Below, in pieces: positions 27,938 to 35,120 of a stretch of 64,000 bases of DNA. The translations under genes and the position numbers were made by a program. This DNA comes from Methylomonas sp. 11b (GTDB taxonomy: Bacteria > Pseudomonadota > Gammaproteobacteria > Methylococcales > Methylomonadaceae), in contig NZ_KI911557.1 in NCBI RefSeq assembly GCF_000515215.1, forward strand, positions 2,475,741 through 2,539,740. The letters are read 5' to 3'. Numbering within the stretch: position 1 is the stretch's first letter; each line of letters starts with the position of its first letter. The notes beneath the pieces are model-generated. The model was not told the DNA's origin. It was given only the letters and a program-made list of their open reading frames with translations, and did no database searches.

Positions 27938-28010
27938 CCAAACCGTTCTTGCTCGACTTGCATGGATGCAGAAGCAATTGTCGAGCTCAGTCGAAGCATG
28001 AACGGTTTGG
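27938..28010. repeat. Nested inverted repeat downstream of marC
   Basis: Outer arms CCAAACCGTTC (27938-27948) and GAACGGTTTGG (28000-28010) pair perfectly over 11 bases. Inner arms GCTCGAC (27951-27957) and GTCGAGC (27980-27986) add seven pairs. This gives one long cruciform-capable element that may end the dab-cys operon transcript. The inner sequence shares the GAGCTCAGTCGAAG style with the element near 45.6 kb. Confidence 0.55.
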
Positions 28011-28084
28011 GGCGGCGGATGCCCGGATTTTCCCGTCCATCCTTCGACAAACTTGTATGGTAAAGGTTAAGAGAATCGGGGAGA

Positions 28085-28268
28085 CTTTGGTTGTCGGGAT
28101 GGAGGGACATCGACAAGCATCTGCTAAGACAGACCTCACTGAGAAATCATCCCATCGCGTCTTCCAGAGTCGATGAAGAATCTAGCGGTTAGACCGCCGA
28201 TTTGTGCACAAGCTTACTCGGCAGACGCACCACCCCGACTCTCTTATTTTTCAACAGGTGGAGGACGT
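28085..28268 (+). ncRNA. Candidate bridge-RNA region of the IS110 element
   Basis: IS110-group elements are known to encode a structured bridge RNA in the left non-coding end, before the recombinase gene. Here two hairpins are visible: TTGTCG (28091-28096) with CGACAA (28111-28116), and GCGGT-TAG-ACCGC (28185-28197). A possible long-range pair, GGGATG near 28096 with CATCCC near 28150, encloses part of the segment. The extent is approximate and the call rests on family knowledge plus these structures. Confidence 0.35.
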
Positions 28269-29222
28269 ATGACAAGCGAAATGTTGATCGGTATCGATGT
28301 AGCAAAAGATGAACTGGTGATAGATTCAGAGCAGGGTTTGTTGACGCTTGCCAATACGGCAGAGGCCATCGATGCCTGGCTGAAGACGTTACCGACCGGG
28401 AGTTATATTGGCCTGGAAGCCACCAGCGATTATCATCAACTCATGGCAGAGCAAGCGGTATTGATGGGCATGGTCGTCTATGTGCTGAACCCACGGGATA
28501 TGCGCCATTATGCCCTGGGTTTGGGCAGACGGGGCAAGACGGATCGAGTGGACGCCCAAATGATCCGGCGATTTATCACCGCTGAACGGGGTCATTTACG
28601 TCCCTATCAACCTGCTTCGGCGATGCAGCACCAAGTGGCTTTACTGCAACGGCGCCGTGCGACGGTCGTCAAGCATCGTCAAGCCCTGCAAAAAGCCTTG
28701 CGAAGCGTGAAGGAACTTGAAGCGCCACTCATTGATACCGTGGCCGCCTTGGACGGATTGCTCAAGCATATCGATCAGCAACTGGATGACTTATTAACTT
28801 TGCAGCCTGCACTGAAAGCCGAGGCCCGACGTCTTGAGAGCATACCGGGTATTGGCCGGCAAACCTCAACACAGCTGGCTGTCTTGTTTGATCGGGTCCC
28901 GTTAAGCCGCAGCGATGCCGTAGTAGCCTTTGTCGGGCTGGATCCCCGAGCCTGTGACTCAGGCCAAAAGCGGGGCCGCCGACGCGTATCCAAACGGGGA
29001 CCGGGTGAACTGAGACGGCTGTTATACAACTGCGCCCAGGCAGCCGCCAAAACGGCTGTGTGGAAACCCTATTACCAAGAGTTAAGAGCCAGAGAGTTCT
29101 CGGCAACTCAGGCGCTAGTGATTATCGCCAGAAAATTATTACGCATCGCATTCTCGCTTTGGCAACAAGCCGATGCCCGATTTGACGCTCAGAAAATTGC
29201 TTGCCTCAACAATGCAGCTTGA
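28269..29222 (+). CDS. IS110-family DEDD transposase/recombinase
   Basis: 317 residues from the ATG at 28269, which has GGAGG five bases upstream; an in-frame start at 28173 lies in the probable RNA region. The N-terminal RuvC-like domain has the acidic residues in IGIDVAKDEL, IGLEATSDYH and GKTDRVDAQMI. The C-terminal Transposase_20 domain has LESIPGIGRQTS and the region FVGLDPRACDSGQKRGRRRVSKRGPGELRRLLY, with the candidate catalytic Ser within SG. The frame is intact, so the element may be active. The recombinase acts with a bridge RNA in characterised relatives. Confidence 0.93.
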   Translation: MTSEMLIGIDVAKDELVIDSEQGLLTLANTAEAIDAWLKTLPTGSYIGLEATSDYHQLMAEQAVLMGMVVYVLNPRDMRHYALGLGRRGKTDRVDAQMIRRFITAERGHLRPYQPASAMQHQVALLQRRRATVVKHRQALQKALRSVKELEAPLIDTVAALDGLLKHIDQQLDDLLTLQPALKAEARRLESIPGIGRQTSTQLAVLFDRVPLSRSDAVVAFVGLDPRACDSGQKRGRRRVSKRGPGELRRLLYNCAQAAAKTAVWKPYYQELRAREFSATQALVIIARKLLRIAFSLWQQADARFDAQKIACLNNAA

Positions 29223-29313
29223 CGAAAACCATAGAATCTCAGCCCAAACGGAATCCCCGTGATGAATTGGGCCGGGTTAATAGCTTTGTCTGGAGCCTGA
29301 AACCACCTCGAGA

Positions 29314-31680
29314 TTAAAACCGGTATTCCACCCCGCCAAACACCGACCGGGTGGCGCCGGGATTGAATTGTTCCAAATCGGCACCATTGGCATTCCCTAT
29401 CACCCAAACCGAAGACGCGTAATGTTCGTCGGTCAAATTTCGACCATCCACAAACAGCTTCCAATGTTTGCCGTCATCCCAACCCATGCGCGCACCCAAT
29501 AGCGCATAAGGCTTGGCGGCCAAAGTATTGGCAAAGTCCGCCCAGTTGGAACTGACGATGCGGGCATTGGGGCCTATGTAAAAACCGCTGGGATGCTGGT
29601 ACAGCGCTTCGACGAAAGCATTGTGTTCGGGAACGCCGGGCAAGCGGTTATTGGCTAGCGCGGGGTCGCTGTCAAACGTAAAGTCGTTCCAGGTGTAGTT
29701 GCCGCTGAGTCGCAGGTTGTCGCCGGACGCCGCCAGATTTAGAGGCAAAGTGGTTTCCAAGCCGAGTTCGACACCACGATGTAGCGTCGTACTATCAGCG
29801 TTGGTGGAGGAAAACGCCGTTGGATTTCTGGGATTGGAAACAATCAAGTACTCGTTGTTGACCCATGCCTGGTAAAAAGCCAAGTCCCATTTCAAGCGCT
29901 GGGCTTGCCCGCGCGTGCCGATTTCCACGGTGCTGGCGGTTTGCAGATTTCTTTTGGGTTGTAGATAAATATTGGCAAGATCGGCCATTTTTGGCGGTTC
30001 GGAGCTGCGGCTGACATTACCGTAAATTTGCGCTTCGTCGGTGGCTTGCCAGGTAAAGCCTAGTTTAGGGTTAGCGGTGAAAAAATCTTGATTAGCCTGA
30101 TTGCTGGGTCTGGCGGCACTGGCTACATAGCCCTCGTAACGTTCGTAATTGACGTCGCGATAATTTAATTGGATGCCGGCTATCAAGGTAAACGCGTCGG
30201 TCAAACTCAATTGGTCTTCCATAAAGGCTTCGACATTCAGCCAGCGGTCGCGCTCCGCCGTCAACAACGGTCCAAGCTGCCTGCCAACGACGCCGTAGTT
30301 TTTATCGTTGATAAATTGCCATTGGGTCAGACCGCCCCATATCACCCGGTTTTTTAAACCCAATAATTGACCATTGAGTTCGTGCCGCCAATTGAAGCCG
30401 ACATCCTGCCACTGGTCATGATTGCCGCTATCGGTATAGTCGTAACGATAGTTATTGATCGAATAATAAGTACCGATATCAAAGTGGTCGCCGCCATTCA
30501 ATTTTACCGAATGCTTTAGATCGAAACGGTAGGATGAAAAGCCATTGGGTAAGGACCAGTCGTTGGCGTTTTGTTGGGGATTTTGATCGATTTGTCGCTT
30601 GCTCAGCGATGCCGGCCATAAGAAATTATGGTTTTGCGCATCGAAATATAAACGGGTTTCGTGATTTTCGTTCCAGCGATAGCCGACATTGCCATGTCCC
30701 AAAAACTGCTCTTGATGGTTGTTTTCCCGGGTCGTATCGGTATTGACGTAGGAAAACGTGCCGAAAACATCCAGGCCGTTTTCAAACGCTTTGCCCCCGC
30801 TGAAATACGGGCGGTAATAATCGTTAGTCCCCCCGACAATACCGATTTTCAGCGGATCGGCGGTATATCCCGTCGGCGTGATGTAGTTGATGGCACCGCC
30901 TAGATTGCTGCCGCCATATTCCAAGGCATTGGCACCGCGATAGACTTCGATATGCTCGATGGCATAAAGATTGAGCATTTCGACATCGAAAGTCCCGTTG
31001 GCGTGGGTAAACGGCATGCCGTTGCGCAGGATTTTGATCCCGCGAATCGGCGAAATATCGGAATTGCCGTCCGAACCGCGGATGGAGATGCGCGATCCGC
31101 CGGTCGCGCCGGCGCTAATATCGCCCACATAAACACCCGGCGCCGTCGCCAAGGCATCGCTGACCGACAAAGGCGCACCTTCGGCGATCCGTTCGCCGTC
31201 GATTACCGTGGTACCGCCCGCCACTCGATTGAGTTTGGTTTGCGATTCTTGCATCGATGGCGTCGTCAGGCTAAGGCTTTCGCTTCCTAAGGCTTTGCCC
31301 GTCACCGTTAAACTCGGCAAGGTTGTCGTACCGGCCGCCGACTGCGGTTCCACCGCCGCCGCTTTTTCCAAGGTGACGGTATTGCCGTTGCTGAACCGGT
31401 AGCGCAGCCCGGAACCGCGCAGCAAGTTCTGCAAAGCCTGTTCCTGCGTATAACGGCCTTTTAGTTCCGGCGCGGTGATGCGTTCGGCAATGTCGCCTTC
31501 ATACAGCACTTGCAAGCCGGTGAGCGCGGAAAAACGAGTCAACGCGGAGGACAGCGCTTGGGAGCGGATATCAAAGCTTTGCGCGGTTTGCTCGGCAGCT
31601 AGGGTAACAGTAGAAGTCAACAGGCCGGCAGCAAGCGCTAGGTAGAGTGGGGCACGGCAAGCTGGTATGGGATATTTCAT
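29314..31680 (-). CDS. TonB-dependent receptor with STN signalling domain (FecA-like)
   Basis: 788 residues from the ATG at 31680, which has AAGGAG eight bases upstream; an in-frame start at 31719 is discarded. A signal peptide ends at TLAAEQ. The STN domain (about 25-100; ALTRFSALTGLQVLYEGDI and RYTQEQALQNLLRGSGL) contacts FecR. The plug contains GVYVGDISAGATGGSRISIRGSDGN and IEVYRGANALEYGG. The barrel ends GGVEYRF. Plug features (RGSDGN, GANALEYGGSNLGGAINY) match FecA-type ferric-citrate or related siderophore receptors. It is preceded by FecR and FecI genes, so it both imports iron chelate and signals. Confidence 0.94.
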   Translation of the reverse strand: MKYPIPACRAPLYLALAAGLLTSTVTLAAEQTAQSFDIRSQALSSALTRFSALTGLQVLYEGDIAERITAPELKGRYTQEQALQNLLRGSGLRYRFSNGNTVTLEKAAAVEPQSAAGTTTLPSLTVTGKALGSESLSLTTPSMQESQTKLNRVAGGTTVIDGERIAEGAPLSVSDALATAPGVYVGDISAGATGGSRISIRGSDGNSDISPIRGIKILRNGMPFTHANGTFDVEMLNLYAIEHIEVYRGANALEYGGSNLGGAINYITPTGYTADPLKIGIVGGTNDYYRPYFSGGKAFENGLDVFGTFSYVNTDTTRENNHQEQFLGHGNVGYRWNENHETRLYFDAQNHNFLWPASLSKRQIDQNPQQNANDWSLPNGFSSYRFDLKHSVKLNGGDHFDIGTYYSINNYRYDYTDSGNHDQWQDVGFNWRHELNGQLLGLKNRVIWGGLTQWQFINDKNYGVVGRQLGPLLTAERDRWLNVEAFMEDQLSLTDAFTLIAGIQLNYRDVNYERYEGYVASAARPSNQANQDFFTANPKLGFTWQATDEAQIYGNVSRSSEPPKMADLANIYLQPKRNLQTASTVEIGTRGQAQRLKWDLAFYQAWVNNEYLIVSNPRNPTAFSSTNADSTTLHRGVELGLETTLPLNLAASGDNLRLSGNYTWNDFTFDSDPALANNRLPGVPEHNAFVEALYQHPSGFYIGPNARIVSSNWADFANTLAAKPYALLGARMGWDDGKHWKLFVDGRNLTDEHYASSVWVIGNANGADLEQFNPGATRSVFGGVEYRF

Positions 31681-31716
31681 ATGTCTATCTCCTTCGTCGA
31701 TGGATGGTGTTACCGA

Positions 31717-31726
31717 CAAAGACGAC
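31717..31726 (-). promoter_or_regulatory. 10-base motif upstream of TonB receptor gene, candidate ECF -10 element
   Basis: GTCGTCTTTG on the minus strand, 37 bases before the receptor ATG. The same 10 bases lie at 37690-37699 upstream of another TonB receptor gene. CGTC is a common core of ECF sigma -10 elements, and FecI-type factors are encoded just upstream of both receptors. The -35 element is not clear. Confidence 0.45.
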
Positions 31727-31808
31727 GCAGGTTCAGGCTTACCCTTAGTGCTGAAAAAAATATTTTTTAGTCGTTAAAACTACTAGCGCAAAGCACCCAC
31801 CGACCACG

Positions 31809-32819
31809 TCAATACAACAACACCAGATCGCCCGGCATCTGCAAAGATTTGGCTTGCAGCGTGTTTGTCAGCGCGGCCAGCACGGCATCGGGATCGCCGT
31901 TGTTGAAGACGCCGTTGACGACCCGTTCGGCCAACTGCGGATTGACAGCGACAATACGGCCGCGCCGATAGCGGTTAACTTCCGCCAACACCTGGGTCAA
32001 AGGTTGGCGGTGAAACACGGTTTGGCGCCGCCGCCAGGCCAGCGCGTCGTCGTTGTCGAGGCGGGCAACGGCTTGCAGCCGGCCTTGTCGATACTCGGCT
32101 TGCTCGGCGGCGTGCACCAAAGCCTTGGCGCTATCGGCGCCGACCTCCACGGTGCCTTCGCTGACGACGACGCGCAGCTCGTCGGCTTGTCTGCGAACAC
32201 TATAGGCGGTACCGACCGCGCGCGCGGTCGCTTGGCCGCCGTCAACGACAAACGGCCGTTGCTTATTGGCCGCGACTTCGAAATAGGCTTCGCCGCGTAA
32301 CAATTCGATCTGGCGCAGGCTATCGCTATAACGGACTACCAAGGCCGTATCGGTATTCAAGGTCAGCCGCGAGCCGTCCGCCAGATCGACGCCGAGTTGT
32401 TGGCCGGCTTCGGTATGATAATCGCTGCGCCAGTTTTGCCATTGTTCGGGTAGCCGCCAGCCGGCCACCAGCAATAACAGCCCAAGACAACCCAAGGCAA
32501 CCCGGTGCAGGTTTCGGCCGCTAGCTGGCGGTGGCAAACGCCCCTTACCCCACCCTTTCCCAGCGGGAGAGCGTTCTGTTTTGGTTTGGGCGGCATCCGC
32601 TTGTAGACGTTGCTGAACTCGCTCCGCCGGCTGTTGCAGCAAGTCCCATAGCTTGCGGGATTTGTCGTAGGCTTCGGCGTGGCGGGGATCGGCGTGGTAC
32701 CAAATTTCAAATTGGCGACGCGCTTCGTCGCTGACGTCATCCGCTTGCAAGCGGGCAAACCAGGCTAGAGCCTGGTTCGAAAGCGAAGCGGATGAAGGGG
32801 ATTGGGGCTTATCGGACAT
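31809..32819 (-). CDS. FecR family anti-sigma regulator
   Basis: 336 residues from the ATG at 32819 (MSDKPQSP); the upstream in-frame start is less likely, although no strong ribosome site is seen. Order: N-terminal DUF4880 domain (LAWFARLQADDVSDEARRQF); one membrane helix (about 108-125, ALGCLGLLLLVAG); periplasmic FecR domain (DGSRLTLNTDTAL, IELLRGEAYFEVA); C-terminal domain binding STN (FHRQPLTQVLAEVNRYRR). It carries the signal from the STN receptor to the sigma factor. The linker before the helix holds SPAGKGWGKGRLPPP, which looks like a translated REP-type repeat inserted in frame. Confidence 0.92.
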   Translation of the reverse strand: MSDKPQSPSSASLSNQALAWFARLQADDVSDEARRQFEIWYHADPRHAEAYDKSRKLWDLLQQPAERVQQRLQADAAQTKTERSPAGKGWGKGRLPPPASGRNLHRVALGCLGLLLLVAGWRLPEQWQNWRSDYHTEAGQQLGVDLADGSRLTLNTDTALVVRYSDSLRQIELLRGEAYFEVAANKQRPFVVDGGQATARAVGTAYSVRRQADELRVVVSEGTVEVGADSAKALVHAAEQAEYRQGRLQAVARLDNDDALAWRRRQTVFHRQPLTQVLAEVNRYRRGRIVAVNPQLAERVVNGVFNNGDPDAVLAALTNTLQAKSLQMPGDLVLLY

Positions 32820-32909
32820 GGTTAGGGGGCGCGAAGCGTTGGGCCGAGGCAGGCATGATGCCACGATTTTAGAACGAGGATAAGTTGCATGAGATAAGCG
32901 CGCGGAGCA

Positions 32910-33422
32910 TCAAAGGAAATCGATGCGGTCTTTCAAGTGCTTCAAGGCCTTATACATATGACTTTCCACGGTGCGCGCCGATATGCCCAGCTCGGCGGCG
33001 ATTTCGGAATAACGCTTGCCTTCCACGCGGCACGACAAGAACACCTTCCGACATTGCGGCGGCAGTTCGTAGATAAGTGTTTCGAACAATTCCATTTGTT
33101 GCTGCCCCTCCAGCGTGCTATCCGGTTGCGGTTGACTGCAAGCGATGTCATCGCCGACCGGACCGCCGTCGCGTTGTTCTTGCCGAGCCCTGCTGCGCAA
33201 ATGGTCCAGAGCCAGATTGTCGGCGATCCGAAACACGAACGCCCGCTGATTGGCGATCTCGCCGGCGGCGGAATAGCGGGCAATGCGCAAATAAGTTTCC
33301 TGGATCAAATCGGCCGCGGTTTCGGCACAATTGACCTTATGCGTCAAAAATTGCTGGAGCTCCTTCCGATAGAGCAGAAAGCTAGCCAGTAAATCGGAAT
33401 CGGTGATTGCATCCATGAACAC
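32910..33422 (-). CDS. FecI-like ECF RNA polymerase sigma factor
   Basis: 170 residues. Region 2 is LYRKELQQFLTHKVNCAETAADLIQETYLRIARY through FRIADNLALDHLRSR, and region 4 is LPPQCRKVFLSCRVEGKRYSEIAAELGISARTVESHMYKALKHL. The Cys in VNCAETAADL and QETYLR are typical of iron-starvation FecI/PvdS-like factors. It should activate the receptor gene two genes downstream. First gene of the module sigma-FecR-receptor. A perfect short hairpin (GCCAGT-GTTA-ACTGGC, 33480-33495) lies 58 bases upstream; no Fur box was recognised. Confidence 0.94.
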   Translation of the reverse strand: MFMDAITDSDLLASFLLYRKELQQFLTHKVNCAETAADLIQETYLRIARYSAAGEIANQRAFVFRIADNLALDHLRSRARQEQRDGGPVGDDIACSQPQPDSTLEGQQQMELFETLIYELPPQCRKVFLSCRVEGKRYSEIAAELGISARTVESHMYKALKHLKDRIDFL

Positions 33423-33681
33423 ATAGTCGGCAATGAAACGTGTTCTGCTACAGCAAATTTTAAGCCACTAGCCTGCAAAGCCAGTGTTAACTGGCGATTG
33501 ATCCATCAGTTGGCAGCATTGAGGGCGAAATCCCCGAAAGCGCGACGACCAAAGTGCGGCATATGACACACTTTTAAACTAGCCTCCCGCTGCGATGCGC
33601 GACTGACATGGGCAAATTCAGACATCTCTTGTTGGTCGAACATATTGCCCAATCGTTTCAGTACCTGATAACCGATCGAGT

Positions 33682-34911
33682 TCAGCCCTTCCGTTTGTGC
33701 CGGGTTGCGGCTTTTTGCCGCCAGCGGATCACACCGGTGACAAACAGCACCGGGCAAGCCAGTCCGGTGATAAACACCAAAATCCGCCCGGTCATACCGA
33801 AAGCTTGGCCGGAATGCAAAGGCCATTGCCAATGGGTAAAGACTTCGGCGGCTTTGGCGGTCGGCAGGCTGGGGTCGTCCAGATCCAGGACTTTGCCGTT
33901 GTATTGATCAATGACGGTGCAGCGGCGTTGCAAGATGCTGCCCGGCGCATCGACACCGTCCTGGCAAACCGTGTAGGTGTCTGTTGGCTCCACTGCACCG
34001 TAAATCCAATGTGGCCGGCCACTCGGATAACGTTGTATGGCCATCTCAACGGCTTTATCCATGCTGATGGCTGGCGCATTTGCAACGGGTGGCGCGGATT
34101 GAAACCAATGACGGTAAGTCACCGGCGAAAACAACTCTAAAACCGGCACCACATTATGCGGCAGCACCATGTAAATCCCGGAAAACAACACCGGAATCAG
34201 TACCGGCAGTGTGTAGAAACCACTAACCTTATGCAAATCGTAATTGCAGCGTACCTTGCCGGCACCCGCCTTGAACGTCAGCGCCTGCCGCCATTTGCCA
34301 GTCAGCGGCCACCAGACGATCAGGCCGGTCAGGGCGGAAATGATCAGCAATGCTGCCGAGACGCCGACGATAACGGTACTGACTCCCTCGGACCTAATCA
34401 GCAACGCATAGTGCAGTTCGAACATCAAATCAATGAAGGTGTTGGGCAACCAGTCATTGGAGTTTCGCATCAAACGCTTGCCGGTTACCCTCGCGGAGTA
34501 TGGATCGACATACACTTGCCAGTTTTGGGTGACGTCCGGGCTAATAGGCAAGACATAGGACAATTGAAACGCGGCCAATTGATTGCGCGGATAGGTGGCG
34601 AAACTCAATTTGGCCATCGGCGGCATGGCGGCTCGTCCGGCGGCAAAAACTTCCGCTAACGGTTGGTAACTGGCGGTTTGTTCAGAAGGAACCACGGTCA
34701 ACAGTTCGCTATTGAGCCATTCGTCTATTTCCGCGTGAAATACCAAGATACTGCCGGTGATGCCGTAGATCGACAGCAACAGGCCCAGCGTCAACCCTAG
34801 CCAGAGATGGACAGTCAACCAGCGTTGGCGCCGGGTTTTCAAAATAGTCAGGCGCTGGCTTGACGTATGGCGAAGAGTTATCACCGTTAGGTTATTGGCT
34901 TTGATGTCCAT
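33682..34911 (-). CDS. PepSY-domain transmembrane protein (PiuB/iron-reductase-like), copy A
   Basis: 409 residues from the ATG at 34911 (MDIKANNLTV). Four membrane helices: about 32-55 (WLTVHLWLGLTLGLLLSIYG), 190-215 (VIVGVSAALLIISALTG), 240-262 (YTLPVLIPVLFSGIYM) and 370-392 (ILVFITGLACPVLFVTG). A PepSY periplasmic region lies between. The family accompanies siderophore receptors and probably reduces or releases ferric siderophore at the inner membrane. Near identical to the protein at 39553-40812; the two are duplicates. It follows the receptor gene of the same module. Confidence 0.9.
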   Translation of the reverse strand: MDIKANNLTVITLRHTSSQRLTILKTRRQRWLTVHLWLGLTLGLLLSIYGITGSILVFHAEIDEWLNSELLTVVPSEQTASYQPLAEVFAAGRAAMPPMAKLSFATYPRNQLAAFQLSYVLPISPDVTQNWQVYVDPYSARVTGKRLMRNSNDWLPNTFIDLMFELHYALLIRSEGVSTVIVGVSAALLIISALTGLIVWWPLTGKWRQALTFKAGAGKVRCNYDLHKVSGFYTLPVLIPVLFSGIYMVLPHNVVPVLELFSPVTYRHWFQSAPPVANAPAISMDKAVEMAIQRYPSGRPHWIYGAVEPTDTYTVCQDGVDAPGSILQRRCTVIDQYNGKVLDLDDPSLPTAKAAEVFTHWQWPLHSGQAFGMTGRILVFITGLACPVLFVTGVIRWRQKAATRHKRKG

Positions 34912-35064
34912 GGTTTTAGTCGAAAACAAATTTGGTCGTGCTTGCAAAGGCGGGTGGTCATCAATAGGACGTCCCAGCAAAGAAAATCCCCCACGCCAAT
35001 TGTCATTTGATCAATATTTGTCCGCTCGGATGTCGCGAGCGGGTCAAGTGAATTAGCAACATAT

Positions 35065-35088
35065 AGGTCGAGCGTGTAAACCCGACCT
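35065..35088. promoter_or_regulatory. Hairpin between receptor and PepSY genes, copy A
   Basis: AGGTCG (35065-35070) and CGACCT (35083-35088) form a hairpin with a 12-base loop in the 209-bp gap. The same arms recur at 40956-40980 in the duplicate module while the loop has changed, so the stem is conserved. No U-run follows, so this is more likely an RNA processing or stabilising site than a terminator. Confidence 0.45.
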
Positions 35089-35120
35089 GTTCAGATGTCG
35101 AATTTGCCTGCCGGAACGAA

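Larger units (their letters stand above)
27899..28268. other. Intergenic region with palindromic repeat and probable left end of the IS110 element
   Basis: 370 bp without a host gene. It holds the inverted repeat at 27938-28010 and, nearer to the transposase, a structured segment proposed as non-coding RNA. No terminator for the upstream operon is obvious apart from the palindrome. Confidence 0.5.
28085..29300 (+). mobile_element. IS110-family insertion sequence (ends approximate)
   Basis: One complete DEDD recombinase gene with a structured left end and a short right end. IS110 elements lack terminal inverted repeats and target duplications, so exact ends cannot be read from one copy. It lies between marC and the 3' end of a TonB receptor gene and does not interrupt a recognisable gene. 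A hairpin, GCCCAA...TTGGGC with an inner ACGG/CCGT, lies at about 29242-29270 in the right flank. Confidence 0.7.

Noticed and set aside
33423..33681. Possible short protein on the minus strand (ends GRRAFGDFALNAAN)
   Set aside because: No start with a ribosome site and no similarity I recognise; it overlaps the 3' end of the PepSY frame in another register.
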